In this document: one piece after another, positions 36,050-44,678 of the stretch
How the letters are laid out: each line of letters begins with the position of its first letter
Numbering within the stretch: the stretch's first letter is position 1
Translations under genes and position numbers: made by a program
Assembly: GCF_900452385.1 (NCBI RefSeq)
Contig: NZ_UGOA01000001.1
Location: forward strand, 2,613,501 to 2,677,500
Direction of reading: 5' to 3'
Source of the DNA: Legionella donaldsonii
Lineage (GTDB): Bacteria > Pseudomonadota > Gammaproteobacteria > Legionellales > Legionellaceae
Length of the DNA stretch: 64,000 bases
The notes under the pieces: model-generated
The model's input: the letters and a program-made list of their open reading frames with translations, nothing else
Databases searched by the model: none
What the model was told of the DNA's origin: nothing

Positions 36050-36307
36050 ATGAGTGCACAAAGTACGCCTAAAATGTCGCAGCTATTAAGCAACAGCTTC
36101 TTTGGCGGTCATCGTTTGCCTCGTAAAATCACACAAACCGAGATACATGAGTCCGTAGCTGTTCCGGTCGCTCAACTTGAACAAACTATTCGAGATGTTC
36201 AATCCAAGTATCCATCGGAAGCTAAAGAAAAAGCATTGAATTCGATGCAAGAGATTTTGAATGCTTGCTTACAGCCTTCAAATCCAATGAATGTGTTTGG
36301 TAGTTAA
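36050..36307 (+). CDS. Small orphan protein behind a PmrA-like box; effector candidate
   Basis: An 85-residue protein from the ATG at 36050 (a GTG at 36041 is in frame). The N-terminus is Ser/Thr/Lys-rich and likely flexible; residues 35-70 form an amphipathic helix pair (PVAQLEQTIRDVQSKYPSEA, then KEKALNSMQEILNACL) and the C-terminus is short and polar (QPSNPMNVFGS). No family is recognised and there is no signal peptide. The PmrA-like box directly upstream is the main reason to regard it as a secreted effector or effector chaperone. It is monocistronic. Confidence 0.6.
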   Translation: MSAQSTPKMSQLLSNSFFGGHRLPRKITQTEIHESVAVPVAQLEQTIRDVQSKYPSEAKEKALNSMQEILNACLQPSNPMNVFGS

Positions 36308-36370
36308 ACACTTCGCAATGCATTTGCAAAAGTCTTAACTCTATTCCAGTTATATTGGTATAATCATGCC

Positions 36371-37708
36371 ATGAAAATCAGGCCTTTGTTGTTTTCATTC
36401 ATTGTTTATACCTCCTTCATTGTTAGTTCACAATCAGGCTCCCCAGTAAACTCCGCAGAAAGGATCCGTTCTTTGCCAGGCCTTGGTAAAATTAACGAAC
36501 TGCAATTAGCAGGCTATCTCCCACTTTCAGGTCCCGATTGTGTCGGCTACCAATGCCACAACAAAACGGGTAATTTATTTTATTGGTTTGTTGCAAGTCC
36601 TACCCATTCTACAAAAACGCCCATTGTCTTATGGCTGAACGGCGGCCCTGGCGCTGCAAGTTTATATGGTTTTTTTATGGAAAATGGTCCTTATACAGTC
36701 CAAAAAAATGGCCATCTTGCAAAAAGACAATACTCATGGACAAAACAGGCCGATTATTTGGTGATTGATCAACCTGCTGGTGTCGGGTTTTCTTATGGCA
36801 ATCATTCCAGTTATGCCAATGAAGCGGAAGCCATGGATCAGCTTTATCATGCTTTAAAACTATTTTTTCAACGTTATCCCCAATTTTCGGCACAACCTTT
36901 CTACCTTGCTGGTGAATCCTATGCCGGGAAATACTTGCCGCAACTGGCAATCCGTATTTTAGCCGGCAATACCCATGCTCAAAAAATCCAATTAAAAGGA
37001 CTTTTAATCGGTGATGGTTGGGTGAATCCCCGTTTACAACAAGCCGCTAATATTGATTTTGCCTATACACACGGACTCATTGATAAACAGGCACAGACTA
37101 AAGTCAAAACGCTTTATCAGCAGTGTATAAAAGAAATTGATAAAAAAAACCCTTCAAGTCGCCGTGCCAATCAAGTCTGCGAAAAAATTCAAAAGTTTAT
37201 AAAAAAAACAAGCGGCAACCTTAATTTGGCAAATATAGCAACAGCTACCGAACCAGATGATAGAGCGATGCTTCACTATTTAAATCGTCCTGCTGTACGT
37301 AGAGCCTTACATAGTGATCCACGCGTGAAAAAATACAAAACCTTCAGCAAAATAGCTGCAGATAGTCTTGAAATCGGTGAACAGGACTCCGTTGCCAATC
37401 TTTATCCCCGTATACTGTCTGCTGGTATTCCTGTGTGGATATACAACGGCCTTGACGATGGAAAAGATTCTAATTTCATGAGCACTGATTTATGGCTTGC
37501 AGCATTGAATTGGCCTGGTAAAAAGCCCTTTGCCCAAGCATCGACCTGCGTATGGCATACTGACGGTCAGGTTGCCGGCTATGTTAAAACAGCTGCCGGG
37601 CTAACTCAGATCAAAATTCGTGGTGCCGGCCATCTAGCACCTATTGATCAACCCGCAAGATTATTCGATTTGTTTAATCACTTTATTCACCAACAACCAC
37701 TTTGTTAG
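36371..37708 (+). CDS. Serine carboxypeptidase, S10 family (eukaryote-like), copy 2
   Basis: A 445-residue secreted enzyme with a signal peptide (cleavage near SSQSG). Family motifs: substrate-binding LWLNGGPGAAS, VIDQPAGVGFSYG, nucleophile in LAGESYAGKYLPQLA, the Asp in YNGLDDGKDS and the His in GAGHLAPIDQP. The CSS that usually follows GGPG is AAS here, so a conserved Cys is lost. C-x4-C pairs (CVGYQC; CIKEI...VCEKI) suggest disulfides as in the plant and yeast enzymes. It is more canonical in the His region than copy 1 at 26535. It would trim peptides in the periplasm, vacuole or medium. Confidence 0.9.
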   Translation: MKIRPLLFSFIVYTSFIVSSQSGSPVNSAERIRSLPGLGKINELQLAGYLPLSGPDCVGYQCHNKTGNLFYWFVASPTHSTKTPIVLWLNGGPGAASLYGFFMENGPYTVQKNGHLAKRQYSWTKQADYLVIDQPAGVGFSYGNHSSYANEAEAMDQLYHALKLFFQRYPQFSAQPFYLAGESYAGKYLPQLAIRILAGNTHAQKIQLKGLLIGDGWVNPRLQQAANIDFAYTHGLIDKQAQTKVKTLYQQCIKEIDKKNPSSRRANQVCEKIQKFIKKTSGNLNLANIATATEPDDRAMLHYLNRPAVRRALHSDPRVKKYKTFSKIAADSLEIGEQDSVANLYPRILSAGIPVWIYNGLDDGKDSNFMSTDLWLAALNWPGKKPFAQASTCVWHTDGQVAGYVKTAAGLTQIKIRGAGHLAPIDQPARLFDLFNHFIHQQPLC

Positions 37709-37905
37709 CGTTCTCTGATAACCTAATTCCCTGAATAAAAAAAATTTTTATTATTTTTAAGTTTTTTAAAGCTATTCATTGAAATTTAGTATTAAATATG
37801 GAAATTCAAATTATTTAACGACGTGATAAGTCTATTTGAGCTGTTAACCGTTAACTTGACTGCTTGAAGGACAACCTGTTATGGATATTAGGTTAAAAAT
37901 TTATA

Positions 37906-39393
37906 ATGAATCAAACTAGATATAGATTGCCATTTTTAATTGTTATTGTTCTTTTTCTCCTGTTGCACCTCTTCTTCCTGCTATCGGCCAATTTATTAGT
38001 TGAAGAAGCGTATTATTGGAATTATGCGAATCATCTTGATTTCAGTTTTCTCGATCACCCGCCAATGGTTGCCCTCTTAATTAAATTAGGAACATCCCTT
38101 TTGGGAACCAATGAATGGGGGGTGCGCTTTGCTACAATCCCTTGTTGGATTTTGACAGGGTATTTTAGCTTTAAGCTCACCAACTCAATAAAGAGAGGAG
38201 CTGGTATTTATGCTATTGCGCTCTTGTCAGTCCTTCCTTTTTTCTTTATTCATTCGCATATCATTACTCCAGATATCCCTCTCATCCTTAGCTGGTCGGC
38301 AACGCTTTATTATCTCTACCAGGCTTTGGTCCTGGAGCAATCCAAAAAATGGTATTTGGCAGGACTCTGGCTTGGCCTGGGGCTGCTTTCCAAATACACC
38401 ATCGTTTTGCTTGGGCTTGCGACCGTCACCTATTTAATTTTAGAGCCTGGTTCGCGCAAGTGGTTCTTTCGTAAAGAACCTTACCTTTGTGCATTAATCA
38501 GTGTGCTCCTGTTTTTCCCTGTTATTTATTGGAATGCTACTCATCAATGGGCCTCCTTCCAATTTCAGAGCACGCGACGACTGCAAGAGCATTACACCTT
38601 TTCCTTGCATATATTGATTGGATTATTGCTGGTATTTTTAACTCCTGCCGGTGTTTTTGGAGGATGGCTTTTATATACCAAAGAGCACGCTAAAAACCTC
38701 ATAACCACGAAAACAAAACGCTTTCTTCAAGTGTATACAACCGTACCCCTGTTATTTTTTTCATTGTTTAGTCTGTGTCATGTAATCAAGGTTAATTGGA
38801 TTGGCCCCAGTCTGCTGGCAATGATTCCCTGGTTTTCGATCCTAATCGCCCACGACCAAAAAATAATTGGTTTATCGACCCGTAAAAGTTGGATAACAAC
38901 CTGCGCTGTATTATTATTTTGTTACAGCGGAATACTTTATTGTATTTTTTCAGGCAAACCACAAACACTTAACCACTATTTATTTCCTAAAGTAATTCAT
39001 TGGGATGAGTTCACCTGGCAACTGCATCGACTTGCCGATACCGTAGAAAGTAAAAATCATGACACGCCCATCATCGTGCCGCTGGATGTTTATAACATTG
39101 GCAGCGAGTTTAACTTTTACCAGCAAAAGTTGCTGGAACATCAGCAAATCGATTCGTCCTATCAGGTTATTGGTTCCCATGTTTTTGGATTAAATAGTTT
39201 AATGTATCAATATTGGGGCAGTGCCGATGAAACGAAGGGAAGGCTTTTGCTTTTAATTTCCAGAGAGTTATATCGCTTTAAGTATATTAATAATACAGTC
39301 TCTAGCTCACCGGTTTTGGAGTTATCCGATTACAACCAAGATCATAAGGACAGTGCAGTTAAATTTTATTATCAACTGGTCAAAATGGGCTAA
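37906..39393 (+). CDS. ArnT/PMT-like glycosyltransferase, family GT39 (PMT_2 type)
   Basis: A 495-residue polytopic membrane protein. The first periplasmic loop has the acidic active-site motif EEAYYWNYANHLDFSF followed by LDHPPMVALLI, characteristic of polyprenyl-phosphate-sugar-dependent GT-C enzymes (ArnT, PMT_2). About eleven to thirteen hydrophobic helices follow, with ITPDIPLILSW and LLSKYTIVLLG as conserved blocks, then a periplasmic C-terminal domain. Likely activity: transfer of a sugar from undecaprenyl phosphate to lipid A, LPS or an envelope glycan. No partner sugar-transfer genes are adjacent, so the donor and acceptor are unknown. Confidence 0.85.
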   Translation: MNQTRYRLPFLIVIVLFLLLHLFFLLSANLLVEEAYYWNYANHLDFSFLDHPPMVALLIKLGTSLLGTNEWGVRFATIPCWILTGYFSFKLTNSIKRGAGIYAIALLSVLPFFFIHSHIITPDIPLILSWSATLYYLYQALVLEQSKKWYLAGLWLGLGLLSKYTIVLLGLATVTYLILEPGSRKWFFRKEPYLCALISVLLFFPVIYWNATHQWASFQFQSTRRLQEHYTFSLHILIGLLLVFLTPAGVFGGWLLYTKEHAKNLITTKTKRFLQVYTTVPLLFFSLFSLCHVIKVNWIGPSLLAMIPWFSILIAHDQKIIGLSTRKSWITTCAVLLFCYSGILYCIFSGKPQTLNHYLFPKVIHWDEFTWQLHRLADTVESKNHDTPIIVPLDVYNIGSEFNFYQQKLLEHQQIDSSYQVIGSHVFGLNSLMYQYWGSADETKGRLLLLISRELYRFKYINNTVSSSPVLELSDYNQDHKDSAVKFYYQLVKMG

Positions 39394-39444
39394 CCTTGCA
39401 GCGCGAAACCCCTGGATTCCCGTCTGTACAGAAAGGACAATGTC

Positions 39445-39462
39445 TTCCCGCGAAAGCGGGAA
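39445..39462. terminator. Perfect hairpin with GAAA tetraloop
   Basis: TTCCCGC (39445-39451), GAAA, GCGGGAA (39456-39462). A stable stem between convergent genes (stops at 39393 and 39515); it may be a bidirectional terminator or a REP-like element, since GATTCCCG also occurs 32 bases earlier. Confidence 0.6.
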
Positions 39463-39514
39463 TACTTCACAAACAAAGCGAGTAAGTAGGCAGATTTGCC
39501 TAACAGTTAAATTA

Positions 39515-39963
39515 CTAAGAAAAGACACCAATGGTCATCGCAAGCTCCAAATCTTGTTCTTCTGCGTCAACTCCCCAATCGCAGTCACTATCTTCCTCAT
39601 AACCAAAAATCATTGAAGACAATGTACGAATGACAAAAACGGCGGGATGAATAACAACGGTCACAGCACTAATTAATGCGCCTGTAATATCATCAGCCAG
39701 CTCCATAGCATGACCTGGAAGCCAGATCCAGGCTAGCGGATTCAAAACGTAGAAGGGAGTGATTGCCACACGTAAGGCGGTGCAGGCTAAATCATATAAA
39801 CATCTGGCTATGTGGCAAAGAAACGTGGTGAACGCTTCCAGATGAAAGAGAAAGTTGTAATAAGGCTTAAACTTAAAATCCCCATAAAGTGCATTGGCCG
39901 CAATTTTAGTATTTTTAAAAAAAGTAGTCAGAATCTTTCTCCCAGGATTAAATCCTGGCCCAT
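39515..39963 (-). pseudogene. Orphan membrane-associated protein gene broken by a one-base deletion near the start
   Basis: The frame ending at 39515 encodes a coherent protein all the way back to 39964: GPGFNPGRKILTTFF, then YGDFKFKPYYNFLFHLEA, CLYDLACTALRVAITPFYVL, AWIWLPGHAMELADDITGA and an acidic end (YEEDSDCDWG). It has no start codon at its 5' end. The natural ATG at 39963, preceded by a GAGAG ribosome-binding stretch, is in the wrong frame: ATGGGCCAGG. One extra G (ATGGGGCC) would restore a protein of 149 residues. Without it only a GTG at 39769 remains, giving 84 residues. This is a genuine frameshift, phase-variable G-tract or sequencing error. Confidence 0.65.
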
Positions 39964-40156
39964 TTTAATACTCTCTTTTTAAAAAGAAAACTTCTAGCGA
40001 TAAAATTAGTGTATAAGAGAAAGAACGAAAAAATGGCGCCGACCAAAGCAACGGATCGTAATTAAAGATAATTGCTATCATCAGTCAATCCTTGTTCCTT
40101 CCATTACTCCGGCCAGTTATAGTTAATTATTTTAGATCAATAAGAAACTACAACTT

Positions 40157-40891
40157 ATGTCACAAATCCATGATCTTTTTGTAATCATTAAACAGCAGCT
40201 TAAACTACAGGGTTTAACCTATAAAGAGCTTGCGAAAAAACTGGCTTTATCAGAAGCCAGTGTTAAACGGCTGTTTAGCCAGCAACACATTGATTTGTCT
40301 AGACTGGAAGCTATTTGTGAGTGCATTAATCTAACCTTATCGGAAGCCTTTGAACTCGTACAAAAAAGAAATAAACCGATCCTGCATTTAACCGAGAAAC
40401 AGGAAAAAGAATTGATCAGTGACAAAAAATTGTTACTAGTCGCCATTTGTGTTCTTAATTATTGGGAATTCAATGACATCTTGAATTTTTATAACTTTTC
40501 AGAACATGAACTGATTAGAAAAGTAGCCCGTCTTGATCAAATGAAAATTATAGAGCTGCAACCTGGTAATCGGTTCAAGCGCTTAATTCATGCTGACTTC
40601 TATTGGATTGCCGATGGCCCTATTCAGCGTTTCTTCCAGGAAAACATCCAAACTGACTTTTTCAACTGTCGCTTTGAAAAACCAGAACAATTGTTTTTAG
40701 TGCGCAACGGCATGCTCAGTGAACAAGATAATTTGAAATTTCAACAAGCGTTGCACAAAGCCGCTGATCAATTTTTACAAACTTGCCGTGAAACGATCGA
40801 TATTGCGATTGATAAACGCCATGGAACAGCATTGGTAATTGCCATGCGTCCATGGGTTCCTCATATTTTCAATGATCTAAAGAGAGTCTGA
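40157..40891 (+). CDS. XRE-type HTH transcriptional regulator
   Basis: A 244-residue protein. Residues 8-62 form an XRE/Cro helix-turn-helix (GLTYKELAKKLALSEASVKR then LSRLEAICECINLTLSEAF). The C-terminal 175 residues include YWEFNDILNFYNFSEHELIR, a winged-helix-like unit, and no known ligand domain. It is read convergently with the lplT-aas fusion; the two coding regions overlap by 15 bases at their 3' ends (40877-40891). Confidence 0.85.
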   Translation: MSQIHDLFVIIKQQLKLQGLTYKELAKKLALSEASVKRLFSQQHIDLSRLEAICECINLTLSEAFELVQKRNKPILHLTEKQEKELISDKKLLLVAICVLNYWEFNDILNFYNFSEHELIRKVARLDQMKIIELQPGNRFKRLIHADFYWIADGPIQRFFQENIQTDFFNCRFEKPEQLFLVRNGMLSEQDNLKFQQALHKAADQFLQTCRETIDIAIDKRHGTALVIAMRPWVPHIFNDLKRV

Positions 40892-43800
40892 ATTAGCAAG
40901 TACAAGTTGTTTCGCTGATTGATAATCCAATTTACCATTGCCTAACCTTGGTAACTCCTCCACTTGTTTGATTGTTTTAGGCAACATTAACTTGGGTAAA
41001 TCAGTTTTCATTAGCTTTTGCATGACTTCATCAACGGATAGATTCGCAGCATAAACAAGCGCCAATTGCTCCCCTTTTTTGCTATCAGGGATTGCAAGGG
41101 CCATGATCGCAGTATCTTCGTCATGCAATGCTTGCTGCCAGCGCTCCTCTACTTGACCTAAACTCACCATTTCACCACCAATTTTGGCAAACCTGGAATA
41201 CCTGTCAACAATAGTCAGATAACCCTCATGATCCAGACGACCCTTATCACCTGTTTTATACCAGGTAAAATCACCATCCTCGATTAATACGGCGCGTGTT
41301 TTTTCTGGCATATTAAGATAGCCTTGCATGATTTGAGTCCCGCCAATAAGGACTTGACCTTCTTCTCCAACCGGTAGATCCTGAAGTGTTTCAGGATCGA
41401 CAACCCTGAAAGCACAACCGGGTAAAGGTAAACCCACTGTCCCCGGTTTATTTGCTGTATGCACATGCCAATCACTTGCTGATAAAACATCAGGCAAGTT
41501 GCAGCTAGCGACTGGAGCCACTTCCGTTGCCCCATAACCTTCATAAATATCCAAATTGAATTTGCGTTTAAATTCCTGGTAAATGGTAGGTGATAACTTT
41601 TCAGCGCCAGCAACTACCATACGCAAACTCGATAGCATCATGGGATGAATAGCATTGTTACGCGCATACAAACCGAGGAAAGTAGAGGTACCACACAAGA
41701 AAGTCACTTTGTGGCGAAAAATGAGTTTGGCAATCGCCAGGGAATTCGTAGGATCCGGATAACAAACCATCGGTATCCCCTTTAATAAGGGCATTAACGT
41801 TGTTACCGTAAGACCAAAGGCATGGAATAGTGGCAACGAATTCAGAATGATATCTTTTTCTTCAATACCAAAAACACTCGCCACCTGATTAATGTTGCTT
41901 AAGAGATTACGATGGGTAAGTTCAATACCTTTTGGCTGACCCTCACTACCACTACTAAATAAAATCACTGCTGTACTGTTAACATCCGCCTTTTTGATAA
42001 AAAGCAAACTCAACAACCAGATAGGGAAGAGTTTAGCCAACATGAAATAAGCGACAATCCAAAGTTTGCTTTGTTCACCTTTGAAATCCTCCAGATAAAT
42101 AAAGCTTATTGAAGACATCAACCCATTGAGTTCGATACCACGTGCTTTTATTTTTTCTATAAACTGCCGGGAAGTAATCATTGTTTTAATTGCAGCTTGC
42201 TGTGTAGCCGACTGAAGTATGGATTCACCAGTCGTATAATTTAAATTGACGACTGTTTTACCCAAACAGAACAAACTAAGATTGGCGATCACTCCTCCCA
42301 GACTGGCGGGTAAAAGAAGACCTATCGTTTGTTGTTTTTTGATGAGTGGTTTAAGTTTCCGGCTGAAGAATAATACTAACCCTAATAATTTACTGTTCGT
42401 TATTTTTCTGCCATTTTCCTCAATAAGCGCGGGTAAATGCCCTATTTTTTTTGCTTTATACAACCACTCCGATTGAATGCTGTTTAATTCGTTCGTTGAT
42501 AATTTCCAGGCTTTAACAGAAAGCTCGCGCACCTTTTGTTGCACGGCTTGTGCCTTACAGCCAATATCCATTGCAGAGCCATAGATAACGGTTACACGAC
42601 GATTATTGGCTTGAATTAACCGTTGATAATAGGACGAGGCATAGGAGGCTTTTGCTCCCCACAAACCATGGATATAAAAAGGTATAATGACTGCATTCGC
42701 ACCCACCACTGCCCGCTCAAAACCAGTTCGGAAAACACCTAATTGTCCATTCCGGCTTAGACGCCCCTCAGGGAACAGTGCTACAACCTCGCCTGCATTT
42801 AAAGCAGCATTAATTTCCTGTAACGAATCCTGGCTGGCGCCTCGAGCAATAGGAATGATTTTAAATTTCTTGAGTAACCAATTCAGATACCAGGTTTCAT
42901 AGATAGAACGCTCCATAACAAAACGAATTGGCCGTGGACAAGCGATCTGTAAAATGGCCCAGTCGATAAAACTAACATGATTACCCAGCAATAGGACACC
43001 ACCTGCTGAAGGCAGGTTATCCAGTTGGTAAACGCTCAGGCGATAAAATTTGGAAGCAACGAAATACAATAAATAGCGGACCAGAGATTGAGGCAAGGTT
43101 ATTATGGTATAGATTGCACCGGCCAAGGCAATCACAAAAAGTCCATACAATAAAATCAGACTATCTATACCCAAGAGGCTAAATAAGACAGTAAACCCCA
43201 GAAATCCAATCATGAAACAATTTTGCATAAAATTGTTGGCAGATAATATTTTACCCAACTCCTTGCGAGGGGCATTAAACTGGATCAGCGCATTAAGCGG
43301 TACAATGAGCATGCCGCCAAAAAAACCATAAACCAAAAAAAGCAGCACAATCGCCACTTGACTGGAAAGCGTTGGCAGAATAAAAAGCCCTGCGGTTATT
43401 CCCACCGTGGCAACCGGAAGCAAACCCGTTTCTACGAAACCCTTTGATACTTTACCGGCATATAAGGCACCTAATAATATCCCTATTCCTCCTATAGCTA
43501 AGGACCCTTGGGCAAACATCACGCTGATATTGCCCAGATGTTCTTTTAAAAACGCACCATAACTGGCCAAAAGTACTTGATTAATAGCCCAGAATAAGGA
43601 TAAGCCGACAATGCAGGTAAATATGACATTCTTTTCAGTGACCTTTTGCAAATAGGTTTTTAAATAATGGCCACGAAAGTAATTGCTTAATTCATAATGT
43701 GACTGCGGATCTGCCGCTTGTTTTTGTAACAGCAGAAAAGTCATTAGCGTTTCAAAAACAGAAACGATTACTAACAAAAAACCAGCCGGAGCGATTGCTT

Positions 43801-44341
43801 GTAGCAGCAAGGCCTTATCACTGCTGTGCTGTAATCCCGCAGCATCAATAGCAAAGCTAAAAAGATAGGTAAAAATAAAAGTGGCCCCTAGAATAGCAAT
43901 AATTGTCAGCGTTTGAACAATTGCATTAGCCTGCGACAGATGTTCCTTCCCGAAGATCTCTTTAATATAACCATACTTGGCTGGTGAATTGAGGGCACTT
44001 TGAATAGCAAGTAATAAGGTTAGTAAGAAAGCACCCCAAAAATAACCTTGGTAATAACACCAGGTAATCACTAAGGTCAGCGGAATAGCCGCTGCCGCAG
44101 TTATTCTTAACACCAACGCTTTAGGAAACTTATCAGCAAGAAATCCTGATGGGGTAAATAATAAAATATAAGGCAAAAGGATAAGGGCATTAATAATTGC
44201 GGATAGAATGGTATAGGTAGTTCCGATTGAGGTTTGATAGAGGGTATCTTGAATCAAAATTTTATGCCCCAGATCAACAAAAGTATTGAAAAACACCACC
44301 ATGAGATAGGGGTAAAAACCTCTTATTTTGGTTAAGTTCAT
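40877..44341 (-). CDS. aas: LplT-Aas fusion: lysophospholipid transporter / acyltransferase / acyl-ACP synthetase
   Basis: From the ATG at 44341, with GGAG six bases upstream, the protein is 1154 residues. Residues 1-400 are an MFS transporter related to LplT (PLISLGYF-like NTFVDLGHKILIQDT and SGFLADKFPKALVLR). Residues about 425-620 are a PlsC acyltransferase (LLGNHVSFIDW; FPEGRLSRNG). Residues about 655-1154 are an acyl-AMP ligase (LFSSGSEGQPKGIELTHRN; GYGATEVAPV; YKTGDKGRLD; GNGKLDY). In E. coli the two functions are adjacent genes lplT and aas: lysophosphatidylethanolamine is flipped inward and reacylated with acyl-ACP. Here one polypeptide would do the whole salvage. Confidence 0.9.
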   Translation of the reverse strand: MNLTKIRGFYPYLMVVFFNTFVDLGHKILIQDTLYQTSIGTTYTILSAIINALILLPYILLFTPSGFLADKFPKALVLRITAAAAIPLTLVITWCYYQGYFWGAFLLTLLLAIQSALNSPAKYGYIKEIFGKEHLSQANAIVQTLTIIAILGATFIFTYLFSFAIDAAGLQHSSDKALLLQAIAPAGFLLVIVSVFETLMTFLLLQKQAADPQSHYELSNYFRGHYLKTYLQKVTEKNVIFTCIVGLSLFWAINQVLLASYGAFLKEHLGNISVMFAQGSLAIGGIGILLGALYAGKVSKGFVETGLLPVATVGITAGLFILPTLSSQVAIVLLFLVYGFFGGMLIVPLNALIQFNAPRKELGKILSANNFMQNCFMIGFLGFTVLFSLLGIDSLILLYGLFVIALAGAIYTIITLPQSLVRYLLYFVASKFYRLSVYQLDNLPSAGGVLLLGNHVSFIDWAILQIACPRPIRFVMERSIYETWYLNWLLKKFKIIPIARGASQDSLQEINAALNAGEVVALFPEGRLSRNGQLGVFRTGFERAVVGANAVIIPFYIHGLWGAKASYASSYYQRLIQANNRRVTVIYGSAMDIGCKAQAVQQKVRELSVKAWKLSTNELNSIQSEWLYKAKKIGHLPALIEENGRKITNSKLLGLVLFFSRKLKPLIKKQQTIGLLLPASLGGVIANLSLFCLGKTVVNLNYTTGESILQSATQQAAIKTMITSRQFIEKIKARGIELNGLMSSISFIYLEDFKGEQSKLWIVAYFMLAKLFPIWLLSLLFIKKADVNSTAVILFSSGSEGQPKGIELTHRNLLSNINQVASVFGIEEKDIILNSLPLFHAFGLTVTTLMPLLKGIPMVCYPDPTNSLAIAKLIFRHKVTFLCGTSTFLGLYARNNAIHPMMLSSLRMVVAGAEKLSPTIYQEFKRKFNLDIYEGYGATEVAPVASCNLPDVLSASDWHVHTANKPGTVGLPLPGCAFRVVDPETLQDLPVGEEGQVLIGGTQIMQGYLNMPEKTRAVLIEDGDFTWYKTGDKGRLDHEGYLTIVDRYSRFAKIGGEMVSLGQVEERWQQALHDEDTAIMALAIPDSKKGEQLALVYAANLSVDEVMQKLMKTDLPKLMLPKTIKQVEELPRLGNGKLDYQSAKQLVLANSDSL

Positions 44342-44353
44342 CTTGCACTCCAA

Positions 44354-44678
44354 TTAAATCTTCTATTAACAGCATATAATTCGCACATTCAAAATAGAAT
44401 CTTTTTCCCCGAAGTCCTATTTGGCAAATGCATTAGTATTACTATTTAATACTCTAAATAAAACCTCTCCTCTAATGAGTATATTCAGCAAAGATCTAAT
44501 CAAGCATCTATTCGACATAACCACAATACCTCATTTTATGTATCTTCAACAATTCTTCTCTCTTAAGGTTTACCTAAGATTAATAATGTAAAATTTATGA
44601 TCTTTATGTTCATTCTAACTGCACTCTCTTTTTGTTTAAAAAAATTGAAGTGACGAGAAGATGTGAGAGGTTTTAAAG
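44354..44678. other. 325-bp divergent intergenic region with a PmrA-like box
   Basis: The gap separates the lplT-aas fusion from the H...C protein gene at 44679. Apart from the box at 44562 it is AT-rich without other recognised sites; AGATG(TG)AGAGG precedes the ATG at 44679. Confidence 0.5.
44562..44581 (+). promoter_or_regulatory. PmrA-box candidate upstream of the H...C protein gene
   Basis: CTTAAGGTT-TA-CCTAAGATT: a direct repeat with 11-bp period, 13 of 14 fixed positions of the PmrA-type pattern. TATGAT (44596-44601) is a plausible -10, 14 bases further. The ATG is at 44679. Confidence 0.6.

Noticed and set aside
41284-41613. Minus-strand 109-codon frame within the LplT-Aas fusion
   Set aside because: Shadow frame; the fusion is open and conserved throughout.
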